Source: Bretschneidera sinensis (taxonomy: Eukaryota > Streptophyta > Magnoliopsida > Brassicales > Akaniaceae). Taken from it: a stretch of DNA of 64,000 nt. The DNA lies in NCBI GenBank assembly GCA_023935145.1, contig CM043698.1:68065501-68129500 (forward strand), written 5' to 3'. The notes beneath the pieces are model-generated. The model was not told where the DNA came from, ran no database searches, and saw only the letters and a program-made list of their open reading frames with translations. The translations under genes and the position numbers were made by a program. The first letter of the stretch is position 1, and every line of letters starts with the position of its first letter. This document shows positions 21,170 to 33,622 of this stretch, piece after piece.

Positions 21170-22902
21170 ATGCTTGGTCGGAGATCCCTGAATTTAGAAT
21201 TGACACCTTTAGATCCCGATTTAGAAAGAACTCTTAGGAGACAGAAGAAGTCACTTGCTGAATAAGAGACAATTGAGATGGGAGAAAACTTAAGGAACCA
21301 AGAGCAACCTGGAGCGTGGAACGTGGACTCCACCACGTCCCTGAGAGATTTGTTCGCACCAGTTGCGACTAACTCATCTTCCTGCATCGTGTTGCCATCC
21401 ACCAATGCTACTCATTTTGATTTAAAGCCACATGTCATCCAACTCCTACCCTCATTTCATGGCTTAGATCTTGAAAATCCTTACAATCATGTAAAGAAGT
21501 TCAAAGATATTTGTGCCACATTCAAGTTTTAGAACTTTTCTGAGGAGTTAGTCTATCTTAGACTTTTCCCTTTTTCTCTTCATGATAGAGCTAAGGCATG
21601 GTTGGATTCCAACATGTTCGGGTCTATTACATCTTGGGAAAATCTGCTGAGTAAATTCTATAATAAATTTTTCCCAATGTCTAGAGTGAATGAGTACCGA
21701 AAGGAGATTAGTTCTTTCACTCAGGAGGAGGATAAGAAGTTTTCTGAGAGTTGGGAGCATTTTAAAGAGTTACTGATTAGATGCCCTCCACATGGATATG
21801 AGAAGTGGAGACTTGTTCAGTTCTTCTACCAAGGGTTAACTCAACCTAACCGTAGCATGATCGAGTATATGAATGGGGGGCATTCTTAAGTCTGACAGGG
21901 GATGAAGCATGCAAGGCATTGGACAAACTGTCCGATAACTCGCAGCAGTGGGATTTTTCAAGCTGTCGGGATAAGTCCATTCGTGCTCCTAAGAAAGGAG
22001 GCATCTATGAGATTAAGGAGGAGACTGGCTTGAAGATAAAGATATATGCTCTCACCAAGAAAATTGATGCTCTCACTATGGGAAAGTCCATTAATGCTGC
22101 CAATACAATTAATGACGATTGTTGTTCCATCTGTGCTAGTCCTATACATTTAGCACAGAATTGTCCATCAATGCCGGCTTTTTCCGAGTGTCCCACAAAA
22201 CATGTAAACGCTTTCAATGACTATCGGAGGCAATCAAGTGGATCCTACTCTGAGACTTACAATCCAGGGTGAAGGAACCACCCTAATTTCTCATGGAAGC
22301 AGAACCAATCGCTAAATCAGGGAGGAGCCCCTCATCATGCTCACAATCATTACCCTCCTGGATTGCCTCCATCAATTCTAAGTCATGGTCGCTCAGTCCA
22401 TCCAGCACCAGCATCTGCTTACCATACTCCCACTCAAGCGCCAACACCGGTTTCACAGTCATTGGCAGACACCTTCAAGGAGTTCATGAAGATGACCAGC
22501 CAGTCCATCAGCGAAGTGAGGAGTGCGACAATAGTAAACAGCCAAGCGATTGCCAATCTAGAGAGTCAAATGGGGCAACTCGCAAGTCACTTGGGTGAAA
22601 GAGAAAAGGGAAAGTTCTCCAGTCAGCCCGTGCCCAACCCAAAGAGACAATTTATGGTTGGAAATTCATCAACTTCTACGCACAGGGAGGAACAAGTGCA
22701 ATTGATTGTCATATTAAAGTCTGGGAGACAAGTGGACAATCGAGTGGAAGAGAGCCTTGCTATGCAGCATAGGCAAGAAAGTGGCAACAAGGAGAAGAGA
22801 GATGCTGAGCCATCTACAGCCACTCCTACTGTGAATGACCCTCCTAGGTCCTTTGTACCTAAAGTACCTTACCCTGAGAGATTACAAGCACCCAAGAAAT
22901 GA
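21170..22902 (+). pseudogene. gag: Athila-like gag of element B
   Basis: An ATG at 21170 opens gag. The capsid-like part (to about 21889) includes LLPSFHGLDLENPYNHVKKF and the KFFP segment typical of Athila gag. Stops interrupt it near 21266 and 21530. A frameshift near 21885 moves to the frame of 21919-22902. That frame holds a CCHC zinc knuckle (CSICASPIHLAQNC, near 22129-22170), a stop at 22270 and a Pro/Ser-rich tail ending SFVPKVPYPERLQ, which leads into protease. The same C-terminal part is present in element A. No complete Gag can be made. Confidence 0.9.
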
Positions 22903-24864
22903 GGGAAGTTTGAAGAAATTCTGGAGGTGTTCAAGCGAGTCCAAATTAATATTCCACTTTTGGACGCCATCGAGCAAGTGCCATCATATGCCAAGTTCTT
23001 AAAGGACTTGATCACTATCAAGAGGAGGATGAATGTCCCGAAGAAGGTATTTTTGACCGAGTAGGTTAGCTCAATTCTTTAGTGCAAGCTGCCGATCAAG
23101 TATAAGGACCCAGGGTGTCCTACCATCTCTTGCATGATAGGAGTCAGCCAGATTGAGCGGGCTCTATTGGATTTAGGAGCCAGTGTGAATCTTTTACCCT
23201 ATTCAGTCTATTTGCAGTTGGGGTTAGGAGAATTGAAGCCCACATCCACAACACTTCAATTGGCTGACAGGTCAGTGAAAATACCATGAGGAATAGTTGA
23301 GGACGTTTTGATAAAGGTAGATCAATTTTATTTCCCCGTGGATTTTATTGTGCTAGATACAGAGCCGGTCCAGAATATAAGGATTCAGATACCGGTGATT
23401 CTAGGGCAACCATTCTTAGCCACGGCTAACGCCCTAATCAATTGTAAGACAGGGGTGATGAAGATTTCCTTCGAAAATATGACAGTGGAGTTGAATATTT
23501 TTGATATCACTAAGCAACCACTAGAATTTGCTGAAGTGAGAAATATATGCTTAATTGAGGAGATTATTGAAGAGACAGTGGATGAATCAAACATGGAGGA
23601 CCCTCTGGAGGCATGCTTTGCTCAGTTTGGAGACGATATGGATTTGGATAAGTTACTTGAGCAAGCAAATGCCATTTTAGAGTCTGCTCCTACGGAGAGT
23701 AGTGAGAAGGAAGAGACTGAAGAACTTGAGCCTCCTAAGAAGGAACTTAAACCTTTACCAGACAATCTTCAGTATAAGTTCCTAGGTCCAGTAGAGTCTT
23801 TGCTTGTGATTATAGCTTCAGATTTGGTTGAGGCTCAAGAGGAGAAATTATTAGATGTTTTGAGAGAGCACAAGGAAGCTATAGGCTGGACTATTGAGGA
23901 TATCAGAGGAATCAGCCCCTCATTAGTAACGCACAAGATATATTTGGAGGAGAATGCTAAGCCATTGAAAGAGTCACAAAGAAGGCTCAACCCAGCTATG
24001 CAAGAGGTTATGAGGGCAGAAGTAATTAAGCTGTTAGATGCAAGGATCATTTATCCCATCTCTGATAGCAAGTGGGTGAGCTCGATTCATGTCGTGCCCA
24101 AGCGAGCTGGATTAACAGTAGTGAAGAATAAGGACGACGAGTTGGTGCAAACTCGTGTTCAGTCAGAGTGGAGAGTGTGTATAGACTACCGTAAACTGAA
24201 CGCTGCGACAAGGAAGGATCATTTTTCACTCCCATTTATTGATCATATGGTGGAGTGTTTGGCTGGGCACGAGTATTATTGTTTTTTGGATGGTTATTCT
24301 GGATATAACCAGGTCCCCGTGGACCCCAAAGATCAGGAGAAGACAACTTTTACCTATCCTTTTGGGACATTCGCCTACCATCACATGCCCTTTGAGTTAT
24401 GTAATGCACCTGCTACTTTTCAGCGGTGCATGGTCAGCATATTCTCTGACATGCTGGAGTGTTCTTTAGAGATTTTCATGGATGACTTCTCCGTCTTTGG
24501 TTCATCATTTGAGGAGTGTCTGCACCATCTCACTTTGGTTTTAGTGCGGTACAAGGAGAAGAACCTGGTGCTTAATTGGGAGAAGTGCCATTTTATGGTC
24601 AAGTAAGGTATTGTACTGGGGCATGTCATATCCCATCGGGGGATTGAGGTTGACAAAGTGAAGGTGGGCTTGATTTCCAACCTTCCATCCCCATGTACAG
24701 TGAAGGAGGTTCGTTCTTTTTTGGGCCATACAAGATTCTACAGGCGATTTATCCATAATTTCAGCACTATTTCCCGGCCCTTGTGCAAGTTATTAATGAA
24801 GGATGCCCCATTTGTATTTGATGAAGATTGTAAGAAAGCATTTGGGGATCTGAAAAGATTCTGA
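22903..24864 (+). pseudogene. pol: Element B protease and reverse transcriptase
   Basis: In one frame, broken by stops near 23062, 23077, 23287 and 24604, lie protease and RT. Protease has LLDLGASVNLLP, the D-x-G-A active loop (near 23164-23200), and LGQPFLATANAL. After an acidic spacer, RT runs from WTIEDIRGISP through CIDYRKLN, YCFLDGYSGYNQ and FMDD (about 24475-24487, the catalytic aspartates) to GHTRFYRRFI. A long clean frame, 23308-24606 (432 codons), covers most of RT. Residues of the palm are intact, but the single stop at 24604 would remove the thumb and everything downstream. Confidence 0.9.
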
Positions 24865-25420
24865 CGTCCACACCTATTATTCAGCCACCCAATTGGGGTG
24901 TGCCTTTTGAAATTATGTGTGACGCATCAGACTATGTTTTTGGAGTTGTTTTGGGGCAGCGTGTTGATAAACTTCCCCATGTTATCTATTATGCAAGTCA
25001 AACTCTAAACGACGCACAACTCAATTACTCTACCACTGAGAAGGAGTTGCTAGCAGTCATTTTTGCATTAGACAAGTTCAGATCCTACTTGTTAGGATCT
25101 AAAGTCATTATCTACTCGGACCATGCAGCATTGAAGTATCTTTTCTTTAAAAAAAGATGCTAAATCTTGTCTTATCCGATGGATCTTGCTACTTCAAGAG
25201 TTCGATATAGAGATTCGGGATAAGAAAGGTTCCGAAAATGTGGTGGCAGACCATTTGTCTAGGTTGATAGTGGATTTCACTGAGGCCGCCACTCCTATTT
25301 CTGAAACTTTTCCTGATGAGCAATTGATGCACATTGCTCACAATCCTGCGCCATAGTTTGCTGATATAGTGAACTATCTTGTCACCGGTCAAATGCCTTT
25401 ACATTGGGGGTGACAAGATA
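24865..25420 (+). pseudogene. pol: Element B RNase H
   Basis: The frame 24900-25163 starts FEIMCDASDY and contains STTEKELLAVIFALDKFRSY and [12 protein letters not shown]. These are the conserved Asp, Glu and Asp blocks of Ty3 RNase H. Frameshifts flank it near 24863 and, at an A-run, near 25150. The C-terminal part continues in another frame with VADHLSRL, the usual boundary to integrase. Confidence 0.85.
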
Positions 25421-25431
25421 AATCAAAGTTT

Positions 25432-26646
25432 TTGGCCATGGCAAAACATTTTTTCTGGGATGATCCTTACCTGTTCAAGTATTGTCCCGATCAGATCATC
25501 AGAAGGTGTATTCCTGAGCATGACCAATCTAATATTATCACTTTTTGTCATGATCATGCTTATGGAGGCCATTTCAGTGCTAAAAAGACCGCTATGAAGA
25601 TTTTACAGTGCGGATTCTATTGGCCTACCCTGTTCCGAGACTCTCATACTTACTGTGTATCTTGTGAGCGTTGCCAAAAGCTAGGGAGTATTTCTAGGAG
25701 GAATATGATGCCCTTCAACCCCATTCTGATTGTTGAGATTTTTGACATGTGGGCCATTGATTTTATGGGACCTTTCCCAAACTCCTTTGGCTATCTGTAC
25801 ATTCTAGTTGCTGTGGACTATCTGTCCAAATGGGTGGAAGCAGTTGCATACAAGACCCACGACCATAGAGTTGTGGTCCAGTTTTTGAAGAACAATATCT
25901 TTGCTCGTTTTGGTACGCCTCGAGCAATTATAAGTGATGGAGGTAAGCACTTTTGCAACAAGATTTTTGAGCAGTTGATGAAAAAGTATTTCATCACACA
26001 AAAAGTTGCCACCCCGTATCACCCACAGACGAGTGGACAAGTGAAAATTTCCAATCGCGAGATTAAGCACATTTTGGAGAAAACTATGAACCCTAATAGA
26101 AAGGACTGGTCTCTGCGATTGGCTGATGCACTGTGGGCATATCGAACAACATTCAAGACGCCAATTGGCATGTCTCCATATGGTATTGTGTACGGAAAAG
26201 CCTGTCACTTTCTAGTCGAATTAGAGCATAGAGCCTATTGGGCTATCAAACAGCTGAACTTTAATCTTTTGAAGGCTGGCTCCCAAAGGAAGCTCCAACT
26301 TAATGAATTAGAGGAGCTGCGAAATGACGTATATGAGTGTGCACAGTCATACAAAGCACAAATGAAGAAGACTCATAACCAAAATATTTTGAGATGAGCT
26401 TTTGAGCCGGGTCAAAAAGTTCTTCTTTACAACTCACGCCTGTATCTTTTCCCAGGCAAGCTCAAGTCTCGATGGACCGACCCCTTTATTATTCGGTCAG
26501 TTTTTCCTCAAGAAGCCATCGAGATTGAGGATCCAAATAATGGTAGCACTTTCAAGGTAAATGGACAGAGGCTAAAACCATTCTTGGAGTTGAGAAGTCC
26601 GGACATTGAGACGATATTGTTGACGGATCCTATTTACTCTGATTGA
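25432..26646 (+). pseudogene. pol: Element B integrase
   Basis: A 321-codon frame to 26397 plus a readable tail to 26646 encodes integrase. The N-terminal HHCC zinc domain includes HDHAYGGHF and CVSCERC. The core has WAIDFMGPF (first Asp) and ISDGGKHF (second Asp). The third catalytic residue, expected as Glu in the block SGQVxISNREI, is Lys (codon AAA at 26044-26046); element D has Glu at this place. The C-terminal part, [19 protein letters not shown], is in frame after a stop at 26395. The lost Glu should abolish strand transfer. Confidence 0.9.
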
Positions 26647-27931
26647 GGGTCATCTGCTAAGGAGAGTCTGGCTGAAGACTTTAAACTTAGCGCTCATGGG
26701 AGGAACCCCATAGCTTATCCTTTTTGTTTGTTTATTATTTTATATATTTACGATTAATGTTTGTTTCCAGTATTTTTGTTTTCTAGTCTTTATTTTTCAG
26801 GGACAACGCATACTTCAGATCAAGTTTAGGGGTATGCTATGAGCCATACCAGTCCAGATAGTTCTCCATATCCCAGGTCAACTCTTTCCATATTATTCAC
26901 ACATTGGGGTCAATGTGTAATTTAAGTTTGGGGGTATGGGAGACACATTACACACACTTTGTCCTAATTTGTTGTTTTTTTTTTAATGCATGCTCATGTT
27001 ATTTTGAAATTTTGGTTGATCTAAACAATTTTTGTGATGTGATTCATTAGTGAGCTTAAATTTTGGAACACATGATCTGTTGATAAAGTTTTAAAATTTA
27101 GTTACTTACTTGAGGCATTTGAGAATTCACATGTTTGATCTCTAATCTAACACGAGCACATTAGTACGCGTTATGTGAGGTATGACATGTGATTTTAATG
27201 TGTATATTTCTGTCTTAACTGAAACTGGATGACTTGTTGGATTAACACTTTGGCATATATATAAAAAAAAATGAAAATGATGATCATAAATAAACTTTCC
27301 ACTGAGTAACTGGAACTCTTGCCTCAGTAAGCAATGAGTGTTCACGTCAAAAGGTTGAAATTTTGTTTAATAGTATTAAGGCCAGTTTAATTTCGTAGCC
27401 TTTTGTTACTCGAATTAGTAAGTCTTAAGGGGCGTCTGTACACCTAATGCCCTAAAACCATCTGGTTTGGGAGTCATTAACTCAACACTCGCTACATGGG
27501 TCAATTAGAAAGCTTAAAGAAACTAAACATAGTAGAGCCTTACAATAAAGAAAAATAAAAAGAGAAGAAAATAAAAACTATACCATTTTCGTTCATTTTG
27601 ATGGGAAATGCGGTGAATCTTGAGACATAGAGACCTTACACATTGGACTAATTCGGAAGCTTCATTTTTATTTTCTAATTCACTTTACACTGAGTCAGAC
27701 TTATGATGCATTAACCTGCCTTTTTGTAAGTAATTAGATTTTAACATTTCTATTCATTGCGAAGATGGGTTTATCTTTTTAAGCTTGCTCATGAATCATT
27801 ATCATGGTGGTGTGTGCTCCTAAAATCTTTGAATACCATGAGTTATGAACTTATCTTTATATTCTTTTTTTTCATTTAGTTTTTAGTTTCGTATTGCTAT
27901 GGGACTAGCAATATGTAAGTTTGGGGGTATT
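26647..27931 (+). other. 3' noncoding region and polypurine tracts of element B
   Basis: About 1.3 kb without coding potential separates integrase from the 3' LTR. Its start, GACTTTAAACTTAGCGCTCATGGGAGG, is shared with elements A and D. The terminal tract GTAAGTTTGGGGGTATT (27915-27931) primes plus-strand synthesis in this family. Similar tracts occur at 26822-26836 and 26924-26937. One copy, not two, of the TTACTGA/GTGTTCACGTCAAAAGG block is present (27300-27360). Confidence 0.75.
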
Positions 27932-29192
27932 TGATGAGTGCTAAAAATTACATGTTTTAGCCCCTTAGTTTACATTTGTTGAGTTCTTAGTTATGTTATT
28001 TCGTGCTATTTTATCTATTTTCTATGTTTTTATAGGTTTTGGAATAAAATGAAGCAGTGGAAACTATAGGGCTTAAAGAGCAAAAGCTGAGGATGCCTAG
28101 TGCGATCGAGCGCACAGGACATGCGATCGTGCGCACAAGGCATGAGATCGATCGCAAGTGACTCGCACATCCCACATTGGACAGGAAACATTTGCAGTAT
28201 CATATATATTGCAGCGCACTGTGATGCGCTCGAGCGCAACAGTCGATCGCAGTTGACCAGCAATCCCACATCGGATAGGAAGCACTTACAGCGCGCCAGA
28301 CACATTGCATCGCACCATGCTGCGATCGATCACAAGGGGCAATATCTCACATCGAATTTACAGCTCATTGTACTCCGGGAATTCCCTTATATAAACACTA
28401 CCTCACTTCATTATTCAGTGTGCAGTCTGGTGGATTTCTACTAGCATTCTAGTAGATCTCCTAAGGGTTTTTGCCACCACCGAGGGAAGTACTGCCCAAC
28501 AGCGTGTGAAATTTCTCCCAATGTATAGTTAGTTTTAATTCTTTTCAAGTTTTTAATGCTTAGCACTTTTTATTGTGAGATTTAGTTTCATGATCATTAG
28601 TGGCTAAAATCTTCAGCTAAGGTTGAAGATGAAGCCTGACCATTGTTTAGCATTATATTTTCAGATATGTTCATACAATTATGATATATTTAGTTTAAAT
28701 GTTCTATTTCAATTGTTTGAGTAAATTCTTACGATCGATAGTTTTTAATTGTTCTGTTGGATATTCTGTGTGTTTCATCTGATGGATACATCGAATCATT
28801 TTCGATTAAATTGGATTTCCTTTGTGATTTGTTAAAAGTGGATACATTGGATGCTTTTGGTTTAATTGGGATATTCGTTGTTTTTTGTTTAAGTTGGATT
28901 CATGGAATGTTTTGATAGATTATTTTTATATAGAACATAAAGATATATGCTTTACTTTGGTTGGGTGAATTCAGAAACCTTAGTGTTTTCATCATTAGTT
29001 ATTAAATCAATTTAGTTTAGTTTACATTTGTTTTGCAAAATATAATTCACAACTCGGAACTAGGTTAAAATAAGGTTAGTTTAGATAAAAAGCTATTTTC
29101 ATAACGCATTCCCTGTGGATTCGACCTCGCACTTGCACAACACTATATTGTAAACGACTTGTGCACTTGCAAGTAATTTAAAACTCACAACA
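27932..29192 (+). repeat. 3' LTR of element B
   Basis: It begins TGATGAGTGC and ends ACTCACAACA, 1261 bp. It is nearly identical to the 5' LTR, with long stretches (for example 28740-29020) matching almost base for base. It carries its own palindrome array at 28101-28335 and TATA box at 28388-28395. Confidence 0.95.
28101..28335 (+). promoter_or_regulatory. Array of CGATCG-type palindromes, B 3' LTR
   Basis: Same array as in the 5' LTR, with some units altered: the first is TGCGATCGAGCGCA, one central unit is shortened by a small deletion, and the last has one base changed. The array ends about 53 bp before the TATA box. Confidence 0.5.
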
Positions 29193-30689
29193 CAAATATA
29201 ATGCATGAATTTAAATTATCTTTCTTTCTCATCAGATCATTTCATATTATCATCTGGGAATGTCTTCCCAAATGTCGACATGTTTCAGCTAAACCAGCTA
29301 CCTTCCTAGACTTCTCAGTCAGACCAGTTGCCTTCTTGGTCTTCTCAGCCAGACCAGTTGCCTTCCTTGTCTTCCCTTTTATGTATATGAGCAATACTAT
29401 GCAAACAAGCGTACATCAAAACATTCAATTCAACTATCTAGCTCTTTCTCAAAATTATTATTTTTATTATATTTATTAAATTGTCTCCTCATATATCATA
29501 TCAATTTTTCAATCATATTTTCAGAAATTTCATATAACTTCTCAGTACATTTTTCATTAATCCATCTTTTTTAAAATATAAAATTTTATATAATTAACAT
29601 TGAACATACTATTTAATCCATAATCAATCAATTATCATACTTAACAGAAAATACATCATTAAATCATTATAATTCAACCATTTATTCAAATATCATAAAT
29701 TTATATTTTTATTGGTCTCGATTACTAAAAGCAAATCTAACTTACCACGTAGCACTTAAGCTACCCTTGGATCACCTCTTTGCTTTTCCTGCTCCTTTCA
29801 GCAATTTCTTGAGATCACTGATCACCAACACCTAATCATAAACTTTTGTAAATCTTACTATTTCATAAATTAATTCAAACAATACAATTATTTAGTTATG
29901 AGTCTTATTAAAAATTTACCTCAAATATGATGAAGTCTTGCTATTTTAATTGAATGATTGTACTATCTCTAATATTGGAGAAATTTTCTTTATAACTTTT
30001 TGCTAAGAAATTTGAATTGAAGAAAGAAAAAAACCAGACATGATTTGGTAAGAAATAACAAACTCTCTGAACCTTTAGAGACTGATAACTTCCATTTTTT
30101 TCTCTCTTCACCGTTTCACTAGAGACCATAAATTATTTTTTTTTCTTTCTCTTCACCACTTAACTTGAGACCATATAATTTTTTTTTCTCTTTCTCTTCA
30201 CCACTTCACTAGAGACCATATAATTTTTTTTCACCGCTTCACTGGAGACCATATAATTTTTTTTACAATTTACATATTTGCCATTGATTATTTACAATTC
30301 TACCATTATTTAAAATTTACCTTTTTGCCGTTAGATAATTACAATTTTGTCATTTTCCCTTTAAAATCAATTTATCATATTTTCTTCCTTATAAAAATTT
30401 ATATTTTTTTTAATGATTTTCCTTAACTTCAGTCAATATTTTTCTTCAAAATTCTTTCATTTCAACTACAAATTTAAAAAATTTTTAGTAATTTCCTCTT
30501 CAAAAATTTCTAACTTTTTCCAACAAAATTTTCAATATTTTCTTTCAAATATTATTTCAAATCAATAATAAATCATTTTTAATGGATTATTTAATTCAAT
30601 ATAATATATATATATAATTACTTCTTTACCCTTATTTTATGAACACAAGTACTACAATTTTACCCACTTTATAAAAATTCCATACCCCG
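29193..30689 (-). mobile_element. Chromovirus 3' noncoding/LTR debris, right part
   Basis: AT-rich sequence with no gene. It starts with the right CAAAT target duplication of element B. A unit of about 33 bp containing AGACCAGTTGCCTTC is repeated about three times near 29286-29375. A unit of about 45 bp containing CTTCAC..CTTCACT..GAGACCATA is repeated four times near 30090-30260. It lies downstream (minus strand) of the chromodomain, where a 3' LTR would be expected. Exact LTR ends were not found. Confidence 0.45.
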
Positions 30690-31289
30690 AAATTTCTTTA
30701 CCTAACTCACGAAAAAGCTAAGGGTACTCTTTCCTCGTACTTACTTCATGCTTCTAAGTATTTTCTTCAACATCTTTGTTCTGCCATAACACTTGAACTA
30801 CAGGAATAACTTTACTACACAAGACTTGTTCATTTCTGTCTAGAATTCTGACTGGTACTTGCATAAAGGTAAAATCTTCTTAAGTTCGACAGATTGACTC
30901 GCAATACTATAGGACTCGTCGTGTAAACACTTTCTCAAAAGTGAAACATGAAATACATTGTGCAATTGTTGTAACTCTGGAGGCAAAACCAATCCATATG
31001 CTATTGGTCAAACTTTTTCAATTACCTCATATGGCCTTATAAATCTCGGACTCAACTTTCCTTTCTTTTTCAATCTCAATATACCCTTCCACGGAGATAT
31101 CTCCAAATACACCCAGTCACCAACCTGAAACACAAGAGGTCGTCTTTTATTATCAGCATATCCTTTTTGTCTGTTTTGTGCTGCTATAAGGTTCTCTCTA
31201 ACCAGTTTTATCCTCCCAGTAGTCAAATCTATCATCTCTAGTCCAAATATATTTCTTTCTCCAACTTCTTCCCAACATACTGGAGTTCT
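30690..31289 (-). pseudogene. pol: Chromovirus integrase C-terminus and chromodomain
   Basis: The minus-strand frame 31292-31008 reads RTPVCWEEVGER, then RQKGYADNKRR and KLSPRFIRPYEV, the C-terminal domain of integrase from Tekay/Del-like chromoviruses. After a frame change near 31010, the translation continues with LPPELQQLHNVFHVSLLRK. It ends in a chromodomain-like block (PVRILDR, IPVVQVLWQN, RKEYP) near 30700-30890. Chromodomains in this family direct integration to heterochromatin. Stops break the chain. The upstream integrase is displaced to 32573-32669 by a solo LTR. Confidence 0.8.
31284..31289. repeat. Left target-site duplication of solo LTR C
   Basis: AGTTCT here and at 32567-32572 flank the solo LTR. 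Removing one copy and the LTR restores the integrase reading (…RRCRTPVCW…), which confirms the insertion. Confidence 0.8.
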
Positions 31290-31477
31290 CATTAGTGCTT
31301 AAATATTCATATTTAAGCCCCTTAATTTATATTTGTTAAGCTCTTAGTTTGTGTTATTTCATTTTATTTTATTTCTTTTCTGTGCTTTCTGTGTTTTTTC
31401 TAGGCTTTTGGAGAAAAGGAAGCTTTATGGAATTATTTGGCTTAAAGAGCAAATCTGGGAAAAGATGGAGTCTGCTA

Positions 31478-31625
31478 GTGCGATCGAGCACAGAGACCTG
31501 CGATCGAGTGCAACAGCACTCAAGTGCCCAAGCCAAGGATTTAGCGCACCTACGCTCGCGCACGCAAGAAGGCTTGATCGTAGGACGATCGAGCGCACCA
31601 TGCTGCGATCGAGCGCATTCGCGCA
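31478..31625 (+). promoter_or_regulatory. Array of CGATCG-type palindromes, LTR C
   Basis: Four or five units such as TGCGATCGAGCACA, TGCGATCGAGTGCA and ACGATCGAGCGCA. The array lies about 95 bp before the TATA box and sits at the same place as in LTRs D and H. Confidence 0.55.
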
Positions 31626-31716
31626 ATAGTAAACATTAAAACAACTGGTCCTATTTTGGAAAGAATTTTAGGGTTTTATTTTATGAGTTTTAGGGTTTCT
31701 AGATATTCATAAACTC

Positions 31717-31724
31717 TATAAATA
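31717..31724 (+). promoter_or_regulatory. TATA box of solo LTR C
   Basis: TATAAATA followed by GGCCTAAAAACATAG. It is the best core-promoter match in the LTR, after the palindrome array. Confidence 0.65.
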
Positions 31725-32572
31725 GGCCTAAAAACATAGAAATAAGGGGGGAATTTTCGAGCAAAGATTTGAGAGAAGAATTGATGGCTATTCACGGAAG
31801 TGTTTTTGGGTTTATTCTTCTCCTTCTATTTTACTTTATGAAGATGTTTAACATCAATCTCATATGTAACTAAATTGTTAGTAGGGCTCGATTGAAGCCT
31901 TGATTATGTTACTCAATAATTCAATATTATCGCCTTTGTGATAGTTATATTATGATGCTTAAATTGATTAATGCCTGTTTTCTTGAATTCCTCATATGTG
32001 TTTGCCTGATCAACATATGTATGCGGTATGGATTAGTTAATTAAATCAATTTAGATGACCGAGTCTTGGGTTTAATAATAGTAACAAACGAAATCCACAC
32101 CGGATTCTTGGGTTAATCAACATGGGAAACCAGGAGTATATAACATGCCATAGGTCTCGTGTGTTTGTCGATTTTCACAGATATTATGCTCTCTTAAAGA
32201 ACAACTTAGTATACACCATGCCTAACTTGTTGCTTAGGGAAATCAATAGCTTAAGGAGTATACACCATGCCCTTATGTTGACAACATTAGATATTCATAA
32301 TGTGATTAAAGCATTGGCACATTGTTTTTATTGGGGAAGCATGATTAGTGGTGGATATCAAAGCCTTACACTTTTATCATTATCGAATCAAACTCACTTT
32401 TTCTTTCTCTCGTTTTACATTACAAAATTAATTTTAAATCAAAATTTACCAATCCCTGTGGTAATGATCTCGCACTTGCACAATATATTACTATGTTGAC
32501 CTTGTGCACTTGCAAGTAAAACGTTCAATTATTTGCATGTTAATTTAGGTAGATTTTTGCACAACAAGTTCT

Positions 32573-32669
32573 GCACCTTCTATCATATATAGCCTCAAAT
32601 GGTGTCATCCCAATTCTAGTTTGATACTGATTATTATATGCAAACTCGATCAAAGGTAGATAAGCATCC
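32573..32669 (-). pseudogene. pol: Chromovirus integrase fragment
   Basis: Minus-strand translation gives DAYLPLIEFAYNNQYQT and then GMTPFEAIYDRRCRT, which joins directly to the frame at 31289 once solo LTR C is removed. It is cut on its upstream side by the LTR of element D. The rest of the chromovirus is not found to the right of D. Confidence 0.8.
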
Positions 32670-33545
32670 TGTTATGCAAAAATATACCTAAATTAATAAG
32701 CAAATATTTGAACAGTTTTACTTGCAAGTGCACAAGGTCAACAGTAGCATAGTGTGCAAATGCGAGATTATCTCCACAGGGATTGGTGAATTTCGCTTTA
32801 GAATTAGTTTCAGAATATAAAATGATAGAAATAAATATTGAGTTTAGATTGATAATGATAAGAACATAGGGCTTTGATATCCACAACTAATCATATTTTC
32901 CCAATAAAACCAATGTTTTAGTCATGTCATGAATACCTACTGTCTTCAACCTAAGGGGATGGTGTATACTGTTTATGCTATTGATTTTCTTAAGCAACAA
33001 GTTAGGTATGGTGTATACTCTAACTCTTTTCTCTCTTAAGGGATTTAGCATGGTGTATACTAAGTTATTCCTTAAGAGAGCATATGATCTGTGAAAATCG
33101 ACAAACACACAAGACCTAGGGCATGTTATATACTCACGGTTTCCCATGTTGATTAACCCAAGAATCCGACGGGGATTCTTTTTGTTACTATTATCAGACC
33201 TAGAATTCGGTCATCCAAATCAATCTAACTAACTAATCCATACCACATGCATATGTTGATCAGGCAAACACATATGAGGAATTTCAATAAAAACAGACAT
33301 TAATCAAGTTCAGAATCATAACACAGCTATAAAAAAGGCAACATCATTTATAAATGGAAAAACATAATTAGGGATTCAATCCAACCCTACTAGTAAGTTA
33401 GTTACACATAGTTTTGATGCTAAACATCTTCATAAAATAAAATAAAGGGAAAAAGAAACCTAAAAATACTGTGGAGAAGAGTCGTCAATTCATCTCTAAA
33501 GCTTAAAACTGAAAAGAATATCATGTTTCTGTGTTTTACAAGTCC

Positions 33546-33552
33546 ATTTATA
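33546..33552 (-). promoter_or_regulatory. TATA box of D 3' LTR
   Basis: The minus strand reads TATAAATGG here. It is the only good TATA match between the palindrome array and the middle of the LTR. Confidence 0.5.
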
Positions 33553-33622
33553 AGGTCTTAAGACATCTGGAAACCCTAACTAGAAAAACAGAACCCTACA
33601 GGTTATGCCATTTTACTGCACG

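Larger units (their letters stand above)
19717..29192 (+). mobile_element. Athila-like Ty3 element B, structurally complete, coding broken
   Basis: This 9.48-kb plus-strand element has the order 5' LTR, primer site, gag, protease, RT, RNase H, integrase, long 3' noncoding region, polypurine tract and 3' LTR, bounded by a perfect CAAAT duplication. There is no third, envelope-position ORF. At least four frameshifts and about ten stop codons break gag-pol, and one integrase catalytic residue is changed. The LTRs are very similar to each other over long identical runs, so much of the coding damage may predate insertion, or the copy may have moved in trans. Confidence 0.95.
31290..32566 (+). repeat. 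Solo Athila-like LTR C
   Basis: This 1277-bp LTR, from CATTAGTGCTTAAAT to TTGCACAACA, is closely related to the LTRs of elements D and H and has no internal region attached. Flanking AGTTCT copies show it arose by recombination between two LTRs of a full element. It has a palindrome array (31478-31625), a TATA box at 31717 and, near its end, the CACTTGCAAGTAAAAC segment. Small frames inside it are not genes. Confidence 0.9.

Noticed and set aside
31349..31639. Overlapping frames with Arg/Ser-rich translations in LTR C
   Set aside because: The apparent peptide pattern comes from translating the CpG palindromes; the sequence is an LTR with matching copies elsewhere.
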